DNA of 64,000 nucleotides from Novosphingobium sp. IK01 (GCF_033242265.1 NZ_BTFW01000001.1:1-64000); one strand, 5' to 3'; shown: positions 18,140 to 26,921, counted from the stretch's first letter. Notes: a model not told the origin generated them from the sequence alone. Numbers and translations are program-made.

Positions 18140-18352
18140 GCGGAGAGAGAAGCGTTCGCGGGCAAGGCCCGGCGCAAGCGCGCGAGCAGGCTTGAAGCCT
18201 GAAAACATTCGAATCGGTGGTCCGTTTCCGTCAGGTCTCGGGTTGCACCAACCAGCCGCGCACCTAGGGTGCATCGGTGTGCTGTCGCTTCTAACCCGGA
18301 CGCGAAGCGCAAGACTTGAGGGGGGCTCCTTGCTGGGCCCCCTTTTTCTTTT
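18140..18352 (+). ncRNA. Candidate structured small RNA ending in an intrinsic terminator
   Basis: Nested complementary segments suggest one long irregular hairpin: GCG-TTCGCG (18152-18160) pairs with CGCGAA-g-CGC (18301-18310), and GCGAGCAG (18182-18189) with CTGTCGC (18282-18288). Inside are GGTTG/CAACC and GCACC/GGTGC hairpins. A strong plus-strand terminator follows at once, yet no plus-strand gene precedes it. The overall shape recalls 6S RNA, but I cannot confirm any family. Confidence 0.35.
18319..18352 (+). terminator. Intrinsic terminator upstream of the DUF805 gene
   Basis: GGGGGC (18321-18326) pairs with GCCCCC (18337-18342) and is followed by TTTTTCTTTT. The upstream gene typA runs the other way, so this ends a separate plus-strand transcript or acts as a leader attenuator. 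Confidence 0.8.
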
Positions 18353-18428
18353 GTTCTGAACGCATTTTTCTGGCCCTGAGCCCATTTTTCTGGCTCCTTG
18401 TGGCCGGTGATTGCCATGGAGTGTGCCG

Positions 18429-18845
18429 ATGCAATGGATGCTGTTGCCCTATCGCCGTTATTTCGAATTTTCGGGGCGGTCGCGGCGCATGGAATACTGG
18501 ATGTTCACCCTGTTCGGCATTCTGGTGAACGCGGCGATCACGGTGGTCTTCGGGCGCACGGCCTACACGTCGATGGGGTGGTATGTCGGGGTCAATACCC
18601 AACTCAATGTCGTGGGGGACATTGTCTCGGGCCTGTTCGCGCTGTTCAACCTGATCCCCTCGCTCGCGGTGCTGGTCCGGCGCCTGCACGACGTGGACCG
18701 CTCGGGCTGGTGGCTCCTGCTGGTCTTCCTGCCGATCCTCGGTTGGTTCGTGTTGTTCATTTTCACCTGCCTTGACGGCACGCGCGGCCCCAACCGCTTT
18801 GGGCTGGACCCGAAAAACCCCAACGATGTCGATGTCTTCCTCTGA
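18429..18845 (+). CDS. DUF805 membrane protein
   Basis: 138 residues starting MQWMLLPYRRYFEFSGRSRR, the standard DUF805 N-terminus; GGAG lies seven bases upstream. Three or four membrane spans follow (FTLFGILVNAAITVVF; IVSGLFALFNLIPSLAVLV; WLLLVFLPILGWFVLFI), with the conserved RRLHDVDRSGWW between and the C-terminal GTRGPNRFGLDP. Function unknown; DUF805 proteins are small inner-membrane proteins found near varied genes. Its leader contains a 12-bp direct repeat (CATTTTTCTGGC at 18363 and 18383). Confidence 0.92.
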   Translation: MQWMLLPYRRYFEFSGRSRRMEYWMFTLFGILVNAAITVVFGRTAYTSMGWYVGVNTQLNVVGDIVSGLFALFNLIPSLAVLVRRLHDVDRSGWWLLLVFLPILGWFVLFIFTCLDGTRGPNRFGLDPKNPNDVDVFL

Positions 18846-18859
18846 AGGCTGACTTTTCG

Positions 18860-18882
18860 GGTGCGGGGAAAGGCCCCGCACC
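18860..18882. terminator. Hairpin between convergent DUF805 and ybbP genes
   Basis: GGTGCGGGG pairs with CCCCGCACC around a five-base loop. Neither side carries a T-tract, so termination is uncertain. Confidence 0.4.
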
Positions 18883-18892
18883 GGCCCGCCGT

Positions 18893-21466
18893 TTAGAGTT
18901 CGCGCAAGGCCTGCGCGGGGCGGGTGCGCAGGACGCTGAGCGATCCGCCCACGGCCATGGCCAGCACCAGCGCGGTGGCCCCGGCCAGCACGGCAAGCAT
19001 CGTGCCCCAGTTCGGCATCCAGGCAAAATCGAACACTTGCGTCACCACCGCCCAGGCCCCCAGCGTACCAAGGCCAAGCGAGACAATCGCCAGCAGGCCC
19101 GCCAGAATCAGCTGTTCGGCCAGAACCAGCCCCAGCAATTGCCGCGATCCGGCGCCCAGCACGCGCAGGACGACCGCATCATAATGGCGGCGTTCGCGCG
19201 CAGCGGCGATGGCCCCGGCCAGAACCGCCATCTCGGCCAGAATCGCCACGCTGGCCGCCGCAAAGATCGCCACGGCCATCTGGCCCAGAATGTCGCGCGC
19301 CTGCGCCAGCACCGGGCCGACTTCGATCACCGAGCTTGAGGGCAGGGCATGGACGAGGCCTGAAAGGATCGCACGGGCGGTCTTCGGGGTTTTCTCCTGC
19401 GGGGGCAGTTCGATGGTCGCGGCGAGGGTATAGGGCGCATCGGCCAGCGCATTGGGGCTGAACACGAGGACATAGTTGAAGCCATAAGTGTCCCAGTCGA
19501 TCCGCCGGAACGAGGCCACCCGCGCGCTGCGTTCGACCCCGAGGAGCGAGACGGTGAGCCGGTCGCCCAGCCTGAGGCCGATGGCCTGCGCCAGTTTCTC
19601 GTCGACCGAAACCAGCGGTTCGCCGCTGTACCGGGCGGGCCACCAGTGCCCGGCGGTCAGCACGTTGCTTTCGGGCAGGGTCTCGGCAAAGGTCAGGCCC
19701 CGGTCGCCACGCAAGGCCCAGGCATCGTCGGGGATACGGGCCAGATCGGCCACGCGGGTCATCGCGTGTTCTGGGCCGAAGGCGACGATGGCGCCGCGCA
19801 GGGCGGGCACCGTGCGCAGCCGCGCAGCGGGCGCGGCATCGTGGACGATCTTCTCGAACGTGGACAGGTCGGCGGCGGGCACGTCGAGCACGAAATAGTC
19901 GGGCGCACGGGCTGGAACCCGCGCGGCGATATTGGCGTCGAGGCTGGTCTCCACGCCCGCCAGCAGGACGAAGGCGGCAAGGCCAAAGCCCAGCGCGGTA
20001 ACCAGCGCGCCGGTCTGCGCGCCGGGGCGGTGAAGGTTGGCCAGCGCCATGCGCGCAATTGGCGCGCGCGGGCGGGGCAGGCGGGCTGCAAGGCGGGTGA
20101 TCGCCCAGCCCAGCAGCGCCAGAACCCCCATGACCCCGCCCGAGGCGGCCAGGAATCCGGCGGCGAGCAGGGGCTGCCCGGCGGTCAGGATCGCCAGCGC
20201 GGCGATCAGCCCCAGCCCGGTGGCCAGCGCAAGAGCCTGACTTGCGCGCACCCTGCGCCCCCTGTTCCCGCCAGAGGAAACCAGCGCCCCGCGCATCAGC
20301 GCCATGGCCGGAACCGCGCGGGCGCGCAGCAGCGGCGGCGCGGCAAAGGTCAGCGCGATCAGCAGGCCCTGCACACCGGCGAGCGCCAGCGCGCCGGGGG
20401 CCAGCACCAGCCCTTGCCGGACGGGCAGAAGCCCCTTGAGCGCCAGCCCGATCAGCGGCGTCGTCGCCACCCCCAGCACGAGGCCGAGGACAATCGCGAT
20501 CCCCGCCGCCACGCCCAGTTGCAGCAGGAACACGCGCGCGACATCGGCGCCCGTCGCGCCCAGAATCTTGAACGTGGCAATCGCCCCGCGCCGCGCTTCA
20601 AGGTAAGAGGATACCCCATTGCCGATGCCGATCCCCGCGATCAGCAGCGCGGCCAGCGCCACGAGGCCCAGAAACTGGCCCATGCGCGAGACGAAGCGGT
20701 CGAGACCGGGCGAGGCCGTGTCGCGGGTGCGGATTTCGAACCCGGCGGCGGGGAAACGGTGGGTGAGGCTGTCGGCCAGACGTTGCGGCGTCTGCGCCAT
20801 GGCGCTGCCGGAGGGCAGGCGCAGGCGATATTTCCAGCGGACCATCGCGCCGGGCTGGACCAGCCCCGTGCGGTCGAGCCCTTCGCGGCTGATGATCACC
20901 GTGGGGCCAAGGGCAAAGCCTTCGCCCAGCCGATCCGGTTCTTCGCCGATCACGCCCGCGATGCGGAATGCGGCGCCGCCCACGCGCAGGCTTTGCCCGA
21001 CATGGGCGTCGAGGCGGCTGGCAAGATCGGGGGCGATCCAGGCCTCTTGCGCGGAAGGTGCATGGGCGCTCTGGCCGGTGGCGAGGGTGAACGTGCCATA
21101 GAGCGGCCAGGCGGCATCGACGGCCTTGAGCGCGATGGGAACCGCCGTTTCATCCCGGCCGACGAGCGTGGCCATGGCCCGCATGCGCGCGCCGCTGGAG
21201 AGCGTTCCGGCTTGTGCGAAGGCAGCGCGCTCGGGGGCGAAGGCCTCGCGTCCGGCGATCTCGATTTCAACATCGCCGCCCAGCATGGCCTGCCCGCGCT
21301 GGGCCAGTTCGCTGCCAATCGATTGCGTCAACGTGCCGATGGCGGCCAGCGCCGCCGTGCCGAGCACGAGGCAGACCACCAGCAGGCGCAGGCCGCGAAA
21401 CTTCCAGTCGAGCCCGCGCCGGGCGAGCCGCCATGCCCCCGCCCATCCCAGCCGCGCGCCGCTCAT
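18893..21466 (-). CDS. YbbP-like ABC transporter permease (FtsX/MacB-type, duplicated)
   Basis: 857 residues starting MSGARLGWAGAWRLARRGLDWKF. The ATG overlaps the ATPase stop as ATGA; the open frame upstream is antiparallel-type noise inside the ATPase gene. There is an N-terminal anchor, a large periplasmic MacB-PCD-like region, three spans (LVALAALLIAGIGIGNG, LLQLGVAAGIAIVLGLVLGV, a third near GLLIALTFAA), then a second set with a second periplasmic part and three C-terminal spans ending RTRPAQALREL. This double-FtsX layout is that of E. coli YbbP. With YbbA it forms a putative lipoprotein- or lipid-handling exporter of unknown substrate. Confidence 0.92.
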   Translation of the reverse strand: MSGARLGWAGAWRLARRGLDWKFRGLRLLVVCLVLGTAALAAIGTLTQSIGSELAQRGQAMLGGDVEIEIAGREAFAPERAAFAQAGTLSSGARMRAMATLVGRDETAVPIALKAVDAAWPLYGTFTLATGQSAHAPSAQEAWIAPDLASRLDAHVGQSLRVGGAAFRIAGVIGEEPDRLGEGFALGPTVIISREGLDRTGLVQPGAMVRWKYRLRLPSGSAMAQTPQRLADSLTHRFPAAGFEIRTRDTASPGLDRFVSRMGQFLGLVALAALLIAGIGIGNGVSSYLEARRGAIATFKILGATGADVARVFLLQLGVAAGIAIVLGLVLGVATTPLIGLALKGLLPVRQGLVLAPGALALAGVQGLLIALTFAAPPLLRARAVPAMALMRGALVSSGGNRGRRVRASQALALATGLGLIAALAILTAGQPLLAAGFLAASGGVMGVLALLGWAITRLAARLPRPRAPIARMALANLHRPGAQTGALVTALGFGLAAFVLLAGVETSLDANIAARVPARAPDYFVLDVPAADLSTFEKIVHDAAPAARLRTVPALRGAIVAFGPEHAMTRVADLARIPDDAWALRGDRGLTFAETLPESNVLTAGHWWPARYSGEPLVSVDEKLAQAIGLRLGDRLTVSLLGVERSARVASFRRIDWDTYGFNYVLVFSPNALADAPYTLAATIELPPQEKTPKTARAILSGLVHALPSSSVIEVGPVLAQARDILGQMAVAIFAAASVAILAEMAVLAGAIAAARERRHYDAVVLRVLGAGSRQLLGLVLAEQLILAGLLAIVSLGLGTLGAWAVVTQVFDFAWMPNWGTMLAVLAGATALVLAMAVGGSLSVLRTRPAQALREL

Positions 21467-22200
21467 CGCGGCTGGCCTGCTGCAACCGATTGCGGATCCC
21501 CTGTTGCAAGCGATTGCAGCGTGTCGGACACGATGCGCCCGTCGGCCAGCCGCAGGATGCGTGCACAGCGCGTGGCGAGCGCCTCGTCGTGGGTGACCAT
21601 CAGCAGGCTGGCCCCGGCCTCGCGGGCGCGGGCAAACAGCAGGTCGGCGATGACGGCGCCGGTGGCCGCGTCGAGGTTGCCGGTCGGTTCGTCGGCAAAC
21701 AGCAGCGCCGGGCGCGGGGCGAGCGCGCGGGCAATCGCCACGCGCTGCTGCTCCCCGCCCGAAAGCTGGCCCGGATAGTGATCGAGCCGGTGGGCGAGGC
21801 CCACGGCGGCCAGTTCCGCTTCGGCGCGGGGAAGGGCATCGGCCATGCCCGCCAGTTCCATCGGCGTGGCGACATTTTCGCGCGCGGTCATCGTGGGCAG
21901 CAGGTGGAATGCTTGCAGGACAATGCCGATCCGCCCGCGCCGCGCGGTGGCGAGGCCATCCTCGTCGAGCGTGGCAAAATCCTGGCCCGCAACCATCAGG
22001 GCGCCCCCGGTTGCGCGCTCCAGCCCGGAAAGCACGGCCAGCAACGACGACTTGCCCGAGCCGGAGGGGCCGAGCAGGGCGACGGTCTCGCCGGGCATGA
22101 CGGTCAGGTCGATCCCCTTGAGAATGTCGACGCGGGCACTGTCCTGGCCCAGCGACAGGGTGAGGGCGCGGGCGGCGATGAGCGGGGGCTGTTGGGTCAC
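21463..22200 (-). CDS. YbbA-like ABC transporter ATPase
   Basis: 245 residues from the GTG at 22200, chosen because the product then begins like other YbbA proteins; a TTG at 22236 is an upstream alternative. Motifs: Walker A GPSGSGKSS, Q-loop VLQAFHLLP, signature LSGGEQQRVAIARAL, Walker B ALLFADEPTGNLD, H-loop VTHDEALA. LolD/MacB-type subfamily. It overlaps ybbP by four bases and is divergent from the tesA-like gene, as in E. coli, where tesA and ybbAP are also neighbours. Confidence 0.93.
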   Translation of the reverse strand: MTQQPPLIAARALTLSLGQDSARVDILKGIDLTVMPGETVALLGPSGSGKSSLLAVLSGLERATGGALMVAGQDFATLDEDGLATARRGRIGIVLQAFHLLPTMTARENVATPMELAGMADALPRAEAELAAVGLAHRLDHYPGQLSGGEQQRVAIARALAPRPALLFADEPTGNLDAATGAVIADLLFARAREAGASLLMVTHDEALATRCARILRLADGRIVSDTLQSLATGDPQSVAAGQPR

Positions 22201-22292
22201 GGTGCAGGGGTGGCACAGGCAGCCAGCCCCTTGCAACAGGCCATTCCATCAACGACATGAGAGGCCCGACGACGGTTTTCCCCGGAGCATCC

Positions 22293-23000
22293 ATGCGCGC
22301 GCGTGCCTTTCTGCCTCTTGTTTCCGTGGCCCTGTTGGCCAGCGGCTGTTCTGGCCAGAAGGCGCCCGAGCCGCTTGAACGGCGCAGCGATGCGCCGCAG
22401 GCCTCGTCTTCGGTGGTCGATGATGCGCCGGTGATCCTTGCCTTTGGGGACAGCCTCTATGCCGGGTATCAGCTCGATCAAGGGCAGGGCTATCCGCCCC
22501 GGCTCGAAGCGGCGATGCGCGCGGGCGGCATCAAGGTGCGGGTGGTCAATGCCGGGGTCTCGGGCGATACGACCGCCGCGGCGCTTGGGCGGCTGGCCTT
22601 CACGCTCGACAACCAGCCGGTCAAGCCGGCGCTGGTGATGGTCGGGCTGGGCGGCAACGACATGTTGCGGGGCCTGCCCCCGGCGCAGACGCGCGCGAAC
22701 CTCGACGCGATCCTGGCCGAACTGAAGAAGCGCGGCATTCCCGCGATGCTGACGGGCATGTTGGCCGCGCCCAACCTCGGGGCTGAGTATGTCGCCGCGT
22801 TCAACCCGATCTGGCCGTCACTGGCGAAGAAATACGACGTGCCGCTGGTGCCGTTCTTCCTTCAGCCGATCTTCGACAAGCCCGCGCTGCAATTGCCCGA
22901 TCACATGCACCCCAATGCGCAAGGGGTTGATGTTCTGGTCGCCGCGACCGAACCGCAAGTGGCCAGGGCTTTGGCACAGGCTCTCAAGACCGCGCGCTAA
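22293..23000 (+). CDS. tesA: TesA-like SGNH/GDSL esterase, predicted lipoprotein
   Basis: 235 residues. The ATG at 22293 has GGAG six bases upstream and opens a lipoprotein signal peptide with lipobox LASGC (Cys19). The SGNH core has FGDSLYAGY (Ser54), NAGVSGDTT, GGND and the C-terminal DHMHPN. The family acts as arylesterase, lysophospholipase and thioesterase. Anchoring at the membrane by lipidation differs from the soluble periplasmic E. coli TesA. It is divergent from ybbA and convergent with recF (three-base gap). Confidence 0.93.
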   Translation: MRARAFLPLVSVALLASGCSGQKAPEPLERRSDAPQASSSVVDDAPVILAFGDSLYAGYQLDQGQGYPPRLEAAMRAGGIKVRVVNAGVSGDTTAAALGRLAFTLDNQPVKPALVMVGLGGNDMLRGLPPAQTRANLDAILAELKKRGIPAMLTGMLAAPNLGAEYVAAFNPIWPSLAKKYDVPLVPFFLQPIFDKPALQLPDHMHPNAQGVDVLVAATEPQVARALAQALKTAR

Positions 23001-23003
23001 ACC

Positions 23004-24092
23004 TCAGATTCGGCTGGCGATCCCGTCGCGCACGTCCCACAGCGCGGCCTGCCCTGCAATCTCGGCAAAGGGGGCCATTTCGGTGCCGGTCATCCACACT
23101 TGCGCGCCCGAGGCGGCCAGCCGTTCATAGAGCGCGGCGCGGCGCAGCGGGTCGAGGTGAGCGGCGATTTCGTCGAGCAGGAGGAGGCGCGGGCGCCTGG
23201 GTTCGCCGGTCTGGAGGTGGGCCAGTTCCGCATGCGCCAGCACGATGGCGATCAGCATGGCCTTCTGTTCGCCGGTGGAGCAGGCGGCGGCAGGCGCGTC
23301 CTTGGCCGCCAGCCGCACCGAGAGATCGTCGCGATGGGGGCCGGTGAGCGTGCGCCCGGCGGCGCGGTCGCGGCGGCGGCCTTCGCGCAGGGCGCGGGCC
23401 AGCGCTTCTTCGTCGGCGGGATTTTCTGACAGATAGGCGAGGGCCGGGCGGGCAAAGGGCGCCTCGGGCAGGGCATCGAGCACGCGCGAAAGATCGGCGA
23501 CCAGTTCGGCGCGGGCATGGGCAATCGCCGCGCCGCTCTGCGCGAGCTGGACTTCGAGCGCGTCGAGCCAGGCCGGATCGGGTTCGAACGGTTCGGCCAG
23601 AAGGCGGTTGCGCTCGCGCAGGGCGGTTTCATAGCGGGCGCTTTGTCGGGCATGGCCGGGCAGGCGGGCGAGCACCAGACGGTCGAGAAATCGGCGGCGG
23701 CCCCCTGCGCTTTCGGCAAAGATCCGGTCCATCGCCGGGGTCAGCCAGGTGAGCGAGAGCCACTCGGCCAGCCGCGTGGCCGGCCCTTGCGCGCCGTTGA
23801 TCCGCACGAGGCGGCGGCCCGGCGCGCGCGGCTCGGTATGCGTAGCCAGCACGAGTGCGCCGTCTTCGAGTTCGGCGGCCACGGCAAAGCTGCCATCGCC
23901 CCCGCGCGCGGCCATGTCGGCCGGTTGCGCGCGGCGCAGGCCGCGTCCGGGCGCGAGCAGCGAAATCGCTTCGAGCACATTGGTCTTGCCTGCGCCGTTC
24001 TCGCCCACCAGCACGTTGAAACGCGCAAGGCCATCGAGCCGGGTGGCATCGTGGTTGCGGAACTGGCGCAAGGTGAGGCGGGTAAGGGCCAT
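23004..24092 (-). CDS. recF: RecF, DNA recombination/repair ATPase
   Basis: 362 residues. Walker [13 protein letters not shown] (30-41), the signature region [19 protein letters not shown] and Walker [12 protein letters not shown] fit Rec[17 protein letters not shown] at the N-terminus is typical. RecF loads RecA at gaps with RecO and RecR. It is not next to dnaN here, unlike in many bacteria. Confidence 0.95.
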   Translation of the reverse strand: MALTRLTLRQFRNHDATRLDGLARFNVLVGENGAGKTNVLEAISLLAPGRGLRRAQPADMAARGGDGSFAVAAELEDGALVLATHTEPRAPGRRLVRINGAQGPATRLAEWLSLTWLTPAMDRIFAESAGGRRRFLDRLVLARLPGHARQSARYETALRERNRLLAEPFEPDPAWLDALEVQLAQSGAAIAHARAELVADLSRVLDALPEAPFARPALAYLSENPADEEALARALREGRRRDRAAGRTLTGPHRDDLSVRLAAKDAPAAACSTGEQKAMLIAIVLAHAELAHLQTGEPRRPRLLLLDEIAAHLDPLRRAALYERLAASGAQVWMTGTEMAPFAEIAGQAALWDVRDGIASRI

Positions 24093-24203
24093 GGCCGGGG
24101 TGCGTTAGAGCATCGCGCGAAAAAGTGGGAACCGGTTTTTCGCATCCAGCGATGCGACATCAAAAAACGCATGCATCGCTAGGCAGAAGGTTGGGGCAGG
24201 GCA

Positions 24204-24334
24204 GTTCCTCCCCGCTCGCGGGGAGGGGGACCGCGTCGCGAAGCGGCGTGGTGGAGGGGATTGCCTTTCAATGCTGCGCTATCTCCCCTCCACCGCCGTT
24301 CCGGCGGTCCCCCTCCCCGCAAGCGGGGAGGAAC
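24204..24334. repeat. Palindromic repeat related to the 60-61 kb tandem array
   Basis: Left arm GTTCCTCCCCGC-TCGCGGGGAGG and right arm CCTCCCCGC-AAGCGGGGAGGAAC bracket a long imperfect palindrome that also holds CTCCCCTCCACCGCCGTTCC and its near complement. The same motifs make up each unit of the array at 60213-61030. It occupies the gap between recF and pspF, ending nine bases from the pspF stop, and may serve as its terminator. Confidence 0.85.
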
Positions 24335-24342
24335 TATGGCGG

Positions 24343-25377
24343 TTAGCCTTGGGTGCGTTCGAGGAGGCCGTGTTTTTTCAGGCAGTGGCGGAGCTGGTCA
24401 TAGGTCAGGCCCAGGGCCTTGGCGGTCTGGCGCTGGTTGTAGCGGTGGCGGCCAAGGTGGTGTTCGAGGATTGCGCGTTCGTGGGCGTCGACCGCGGCGC
24501 GCAAGTCTTCGATCGTGTCGAAGCCCGTGTGGAGGGGGGCGGCTGGTGGCTCGGGGGATTCGGGTGAGATGGCGGGGGCAGGCTGGGGCGTGCCAGCCGG
24601 TTTCCACGGGCTGTCGAACGGGTTGAACTGGATGTGGGCGATCGGGCTGTCGGGATCGTCCCAGCGGTAGACCGCGCGTTCGACCACGTTGCGCAATTCG
24701 CGCACGTTGCCCGGCCAGGGGTATGTTTCGAGCTGCTCGGCGCAGTGGGGGGCAAAGCCGGGCCAGATGTCCCATTGCAGCTCGGCGGCCATGCGGCGGC
24801 CGAAATGGTCGGCCAGCACGGTCACGTCGCCCTCGCGCACGCGCAACGGGGGCAGGGTAATCACCTCGAAGCTCAGGCGGTCGAGCAGGTCGGCGCGGAA
24901 GCGGCCTTGCGCGGCCATGCGCGGCAGGTCTTCGTTGGTGGCCGCCACGATGCGCACGTCGACCCGGATCGGGCGGCTGGCGCCGATGCGGGTGACTTCG
25001 CCATATTCGACCGCGCGCAGCAGGCGTTCCTGCGCGCCCATCGAGAGCGTGCCGAGTTCGTCGAGGAACAGCGTGCCCTTGTCGGCTTCCTCGAAGCGGC
25101 CCGCGCGGGCGCGGGTGGCGCCGGTGAAGGCCCCGGCCTCGTGCCCGAAAAGCTCGGCCTCGATCAGGGTTTCGGGCAGGGCTGCGCAGTTCATCGTGAC
25201 GAGCGGTTCCTGCCAGCGGGCCGACAGGCGGTGGAGACGCTCGGCGATCAGTTCCTTGCCGGTTCCGCGCTCGCCGATGACCAGCACCGGGCGGCGCATG
25301 GGGGCGGCGCGGCTGGCGCGCTCGACCGCGTCGAGAAAGGCGCCGGACTGGCCGATGAATTGAACATCGCGTTCCAT
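24343..25377 (-). CDS. pspF: PspF, sigma-54 enhancer-binding activator of the psp operon
   Basis: 344 residues starting MERDVQFIGQSGAF. No N-terminal regulatory domain, as in PspF. AAA+ motifs: Walker A GERGTGKE, the sigma-54 contact loop ELFGHEAGAFTGA, Walker B GTLFLDELGTLS and sensor 2 WPGNVRELRNVVERA. A Pro-rich linker joins a Fis-type HTH (NQRQTAKALGLTYDQLRHCL). It activates the divergent psp operon and is normally held inactive by PspA. Start at 25377 chosen by family; codons upstream run through the intergenic promoter. Confidence 0.95.
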   Translation of the reverse strand: MERDVQFIGQSGAFLDAVERASRAAPMRRPVLVIGERGTGKELIAERLHRLSARWQEPLVTMNCAALPETLIEAELFGHEAGAFTGATRARAGRFEEADKGTLFLDELGTLSMGAQERLLRAVEYGEVTRIGASRPIRVDVRIVAATNEDLPRMAAQGRFRADLLDRLSFEVITLPPLRVREGDVTVLADHFGRRMAAELQWDIWPGFAPHCAEQLETYPWPGNVRELRNVVERAVYRWDDPDSPIAHIQFNPFDSPWKPAGTPQPAPAISPESPEPPAAPLHTGFDTIEDLRAAVDAHERAILEHHLGRHRYNQRQTAKALGLTYDQLRHCLKKHGLLERTQG

Positions 25378-25477
25378 GGCCCAAGGTTTGGCATATTTTC
25401 CCAAGACTGGGCAAGATACGCTATGTTGCAGGGGGCGGTTTTCGGCAAGAAGCGAGGATTTCAGGGCTTTTTCAAGT

Positions 25478-25494
25478 TTGGCACGCCTGTTGCT
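25478..25494 (+). promoter_or_regulatory. Sigma-54 promoter of the psp operon
   Basis: TTGGCACGCCTGTTGCT matches the -24/-12 consensus (GG at 25480-25481, GC at 25492-25493, spacing 10 bp between elements). It lies 32 bp before the first psp gene and divergent from pspF, the expected activator. Confidence 0.92.
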
Positions 25495-25525
25495 ATTCCC
25501 TTGGCAACCCTTTTGGAGAGCCTCG

Positions 25526-25744
25526 ATGACCACCGCCCCGTTCTTCACCACCCGCCTTGGACGCGCCGCCCTTGTCAGCATCGCCGCGATGGCGGCGATG
25601 AACGTGGTGGTCGTCTCTCGGCACATGCCCGACTTTCCCGACCTGACCGACCTCGCGCCCCATGCGGCGGTTTCTGGCCCGCTTGCCGGGCATGCCGGGG
25701 GCATCACCGCGTCGGTTGCGGCGATCACGGGCGGGGTGGCATGA
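25526..25744 (+). CDS. Small membrane-associated protein leading the psp operon
   Basis: 72 residues, MTTAPFFTTRLG..., with GGAG seven bases before the ATG. One hydrophobic segment (AALVSIAAMAAMNVVVV) is followed by an acidic/Pro stretch and an Ala/Gly-rich tail. It is the first gene after the sigma-54 promoter. I do not recognise a family. Its stop overlaps an ATG at 25741 that is in frame with pspA. Confidence 0.7.
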   Translation: MTTAPFFTTRLGRAALVSIAAMAAMNVVVVSRHMPDFPDLTDLAPHAAVSGPLAGHAGGITASVAAITGGVA

Positions 25745-25896
25745 GCCAGGCTTTCGATCCCCGTACCCTCAAGCCGGTGGAAGGTTCACGCTTTGCCACA
25801 GCGCTGGAGACAGCGCGGGCGGGCAGGACTTATGCTGGTGCTGCACCGGAACGCCTGGCTGATTCTTCGCGGCAATTTTCACATGGAGGTAACCTG

Positions 25897-26613
25897 ATGG
25901 GCATTTTCTCGCGGACGCGCGACATCATTGCCGCCAACTTCAACGACCTGTTGGACAAGGCGGACGATCCCTCGAAGATGATCCGCATGATCATCCTCGA
26001 AATGGAGGAAACCCTGGTCGAAGTGCGCGCCTCGGCGGCCCGCACCATCGCCGACCAGAAGGAAATGCAGCGCCACGTCGTCAAGCTCGACCGCCTTGCC
26101 GCCGACTGGTCGGACAAGGCCCAGCTCGCCCTGTCGAAGGACCGCGAGGATCTCGCCCGTGCGGCCCTCGTCGAGCGCAAGAAGGCGGTGGACATGGCCG
26201 ACCAGCTTCGGTCCGAAATCGCCGTGCTCGACGATTCGATGCGCGCCTATGAACAGGACATCGACAAGCTCCAGACCCGCCTGCGCGAGGCGCGCAGCCG
26301 CCAGACCGCGATTGCCGCCCGTCTCGAAAGCGCGGAAAACCGCGTGCGCCTGCGCAGCCTGATGACCAACGAGCGCGTGGACGAGGCGCTCGCCCGCTTC
26401 GACCAGCTCGAACGCCGGGTCGACTATGCCGAAGGCCGCGCCGATGCGCTCAGCATTGCCGAAACCGGCCCGGCGAGCCTCGCCGACGAGATCGCGGCAC
26501 TGGCCGGACAGGACAAGATCGACGAGGAACTGGCCGCGATGAAGCGTGCGCTGGGTCAAAACGGTCTGGGCCAGAACGGTCTGGGCCCGAACAATCAGCA
26601 CGGGGAGGGCTGA
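25897..26613 (+). CDS. pspA: PspA/IM30, membrane-stress effector (ESCRT-III-like)
   Basis: 238 residues starting MGIFSRTRDIIAANFNDLLD, the amphipathic helix of PspA; GGAGG is seven bases upstream. Long helical coiled coil follows (DDPSKMIRMIILEMEETL, RTIADQKEMQRHV). PspA binds stressed inner membrane and holds PspF inactive otherwise. The C-terminus has a short repeat (GLGQNGLG). The frame stays open upstream to an ATG at 25741, allowing a 52-residue N-terminal extension; the family start argues against it. Confidence 0.96.
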   Translation: MGIFSRTRDIIAANFNDLLDKADDPSKMIRMIILEMEETLVEVRASAARTIADQKEMQRHVVKLDRLAADWSDKAQLALSKDREDLARAALVERKKAVDMADQLRSEIAVLDDSMRAYEQDIDKLQTRLREARSRQTAIAARLESAENRVRLRSLMTNERVDEALARFDQLERRVDYAEGRADALSIAETGPASLADEIAALAGQDKIDEELAAMKRALGQNGLGQNGLGPNNQHGEG

Positions 26614-26618
26614 CCATC

Positions 26619-26921
26619 ATGGATCTCACACCGTTTCTGGTCGTCTGCGCGCTGTTCATCGGCCTGCCGTGGGTCATCCTCCACTACATCACCAAGTGGA
26701 AGACCGCCGCCACGCTGACCAGCGGCGACGAGCGGCTGCTGGAGGAACTCTACACGCTGGCACGCCGCCTTGAAGAGCGCATGGACACCGTCGAGCGCCT
26801 GGTGGCTGCCGAAAATCCGCAATTCCGCCCTGCGCGCCTGGGGGCAGAGCGCAGCGCCCATGAAGCCGACTTGTCCGAACTTGACCGCCTGATGGCGCAA
26901 AACCGGGGGACTACGAAGTGA
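26619..26921 (+). CDS. pspB: PspB, envelope stress membrane protein
   Basis: 100 residues: one N-terminal span (PFLVVCALFIGLPWVILHYI) then a helix with LARRLEERMDTVERLVAAENPQFR, matching the PspB C-terminal pattern (RMRERIQALESIL..EHPNWR in E. coli). The ATG is five bases after the pspA stop with GGGAGG upstream. PspB works with PspC to relieve PspA inhibition of PspF. The tail after 70 is longer than in E. coli. Its stop overlaps the pspC GTG. Confidence 0.92.
   Translation: MDLTPFLVVCALFIGLPWVILHYITKWKTAATLTSGDERLLEELYTLARRLEERMDTVERLVAAENPQFRPARLGAERSAHEADLSELDRLMAQNRGTTK

Noticed and set aside
17941..18417. A 158-codon minus-strand open frame
   Set aside because: Covers the hairpins and terminator of the RNA candidate, lacks a ribosome site and any domain.
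15679..21778. Long plus-strand open frames opposite typA and ybbP
   Set aside because: Antisense shadows; no start signals or family features.
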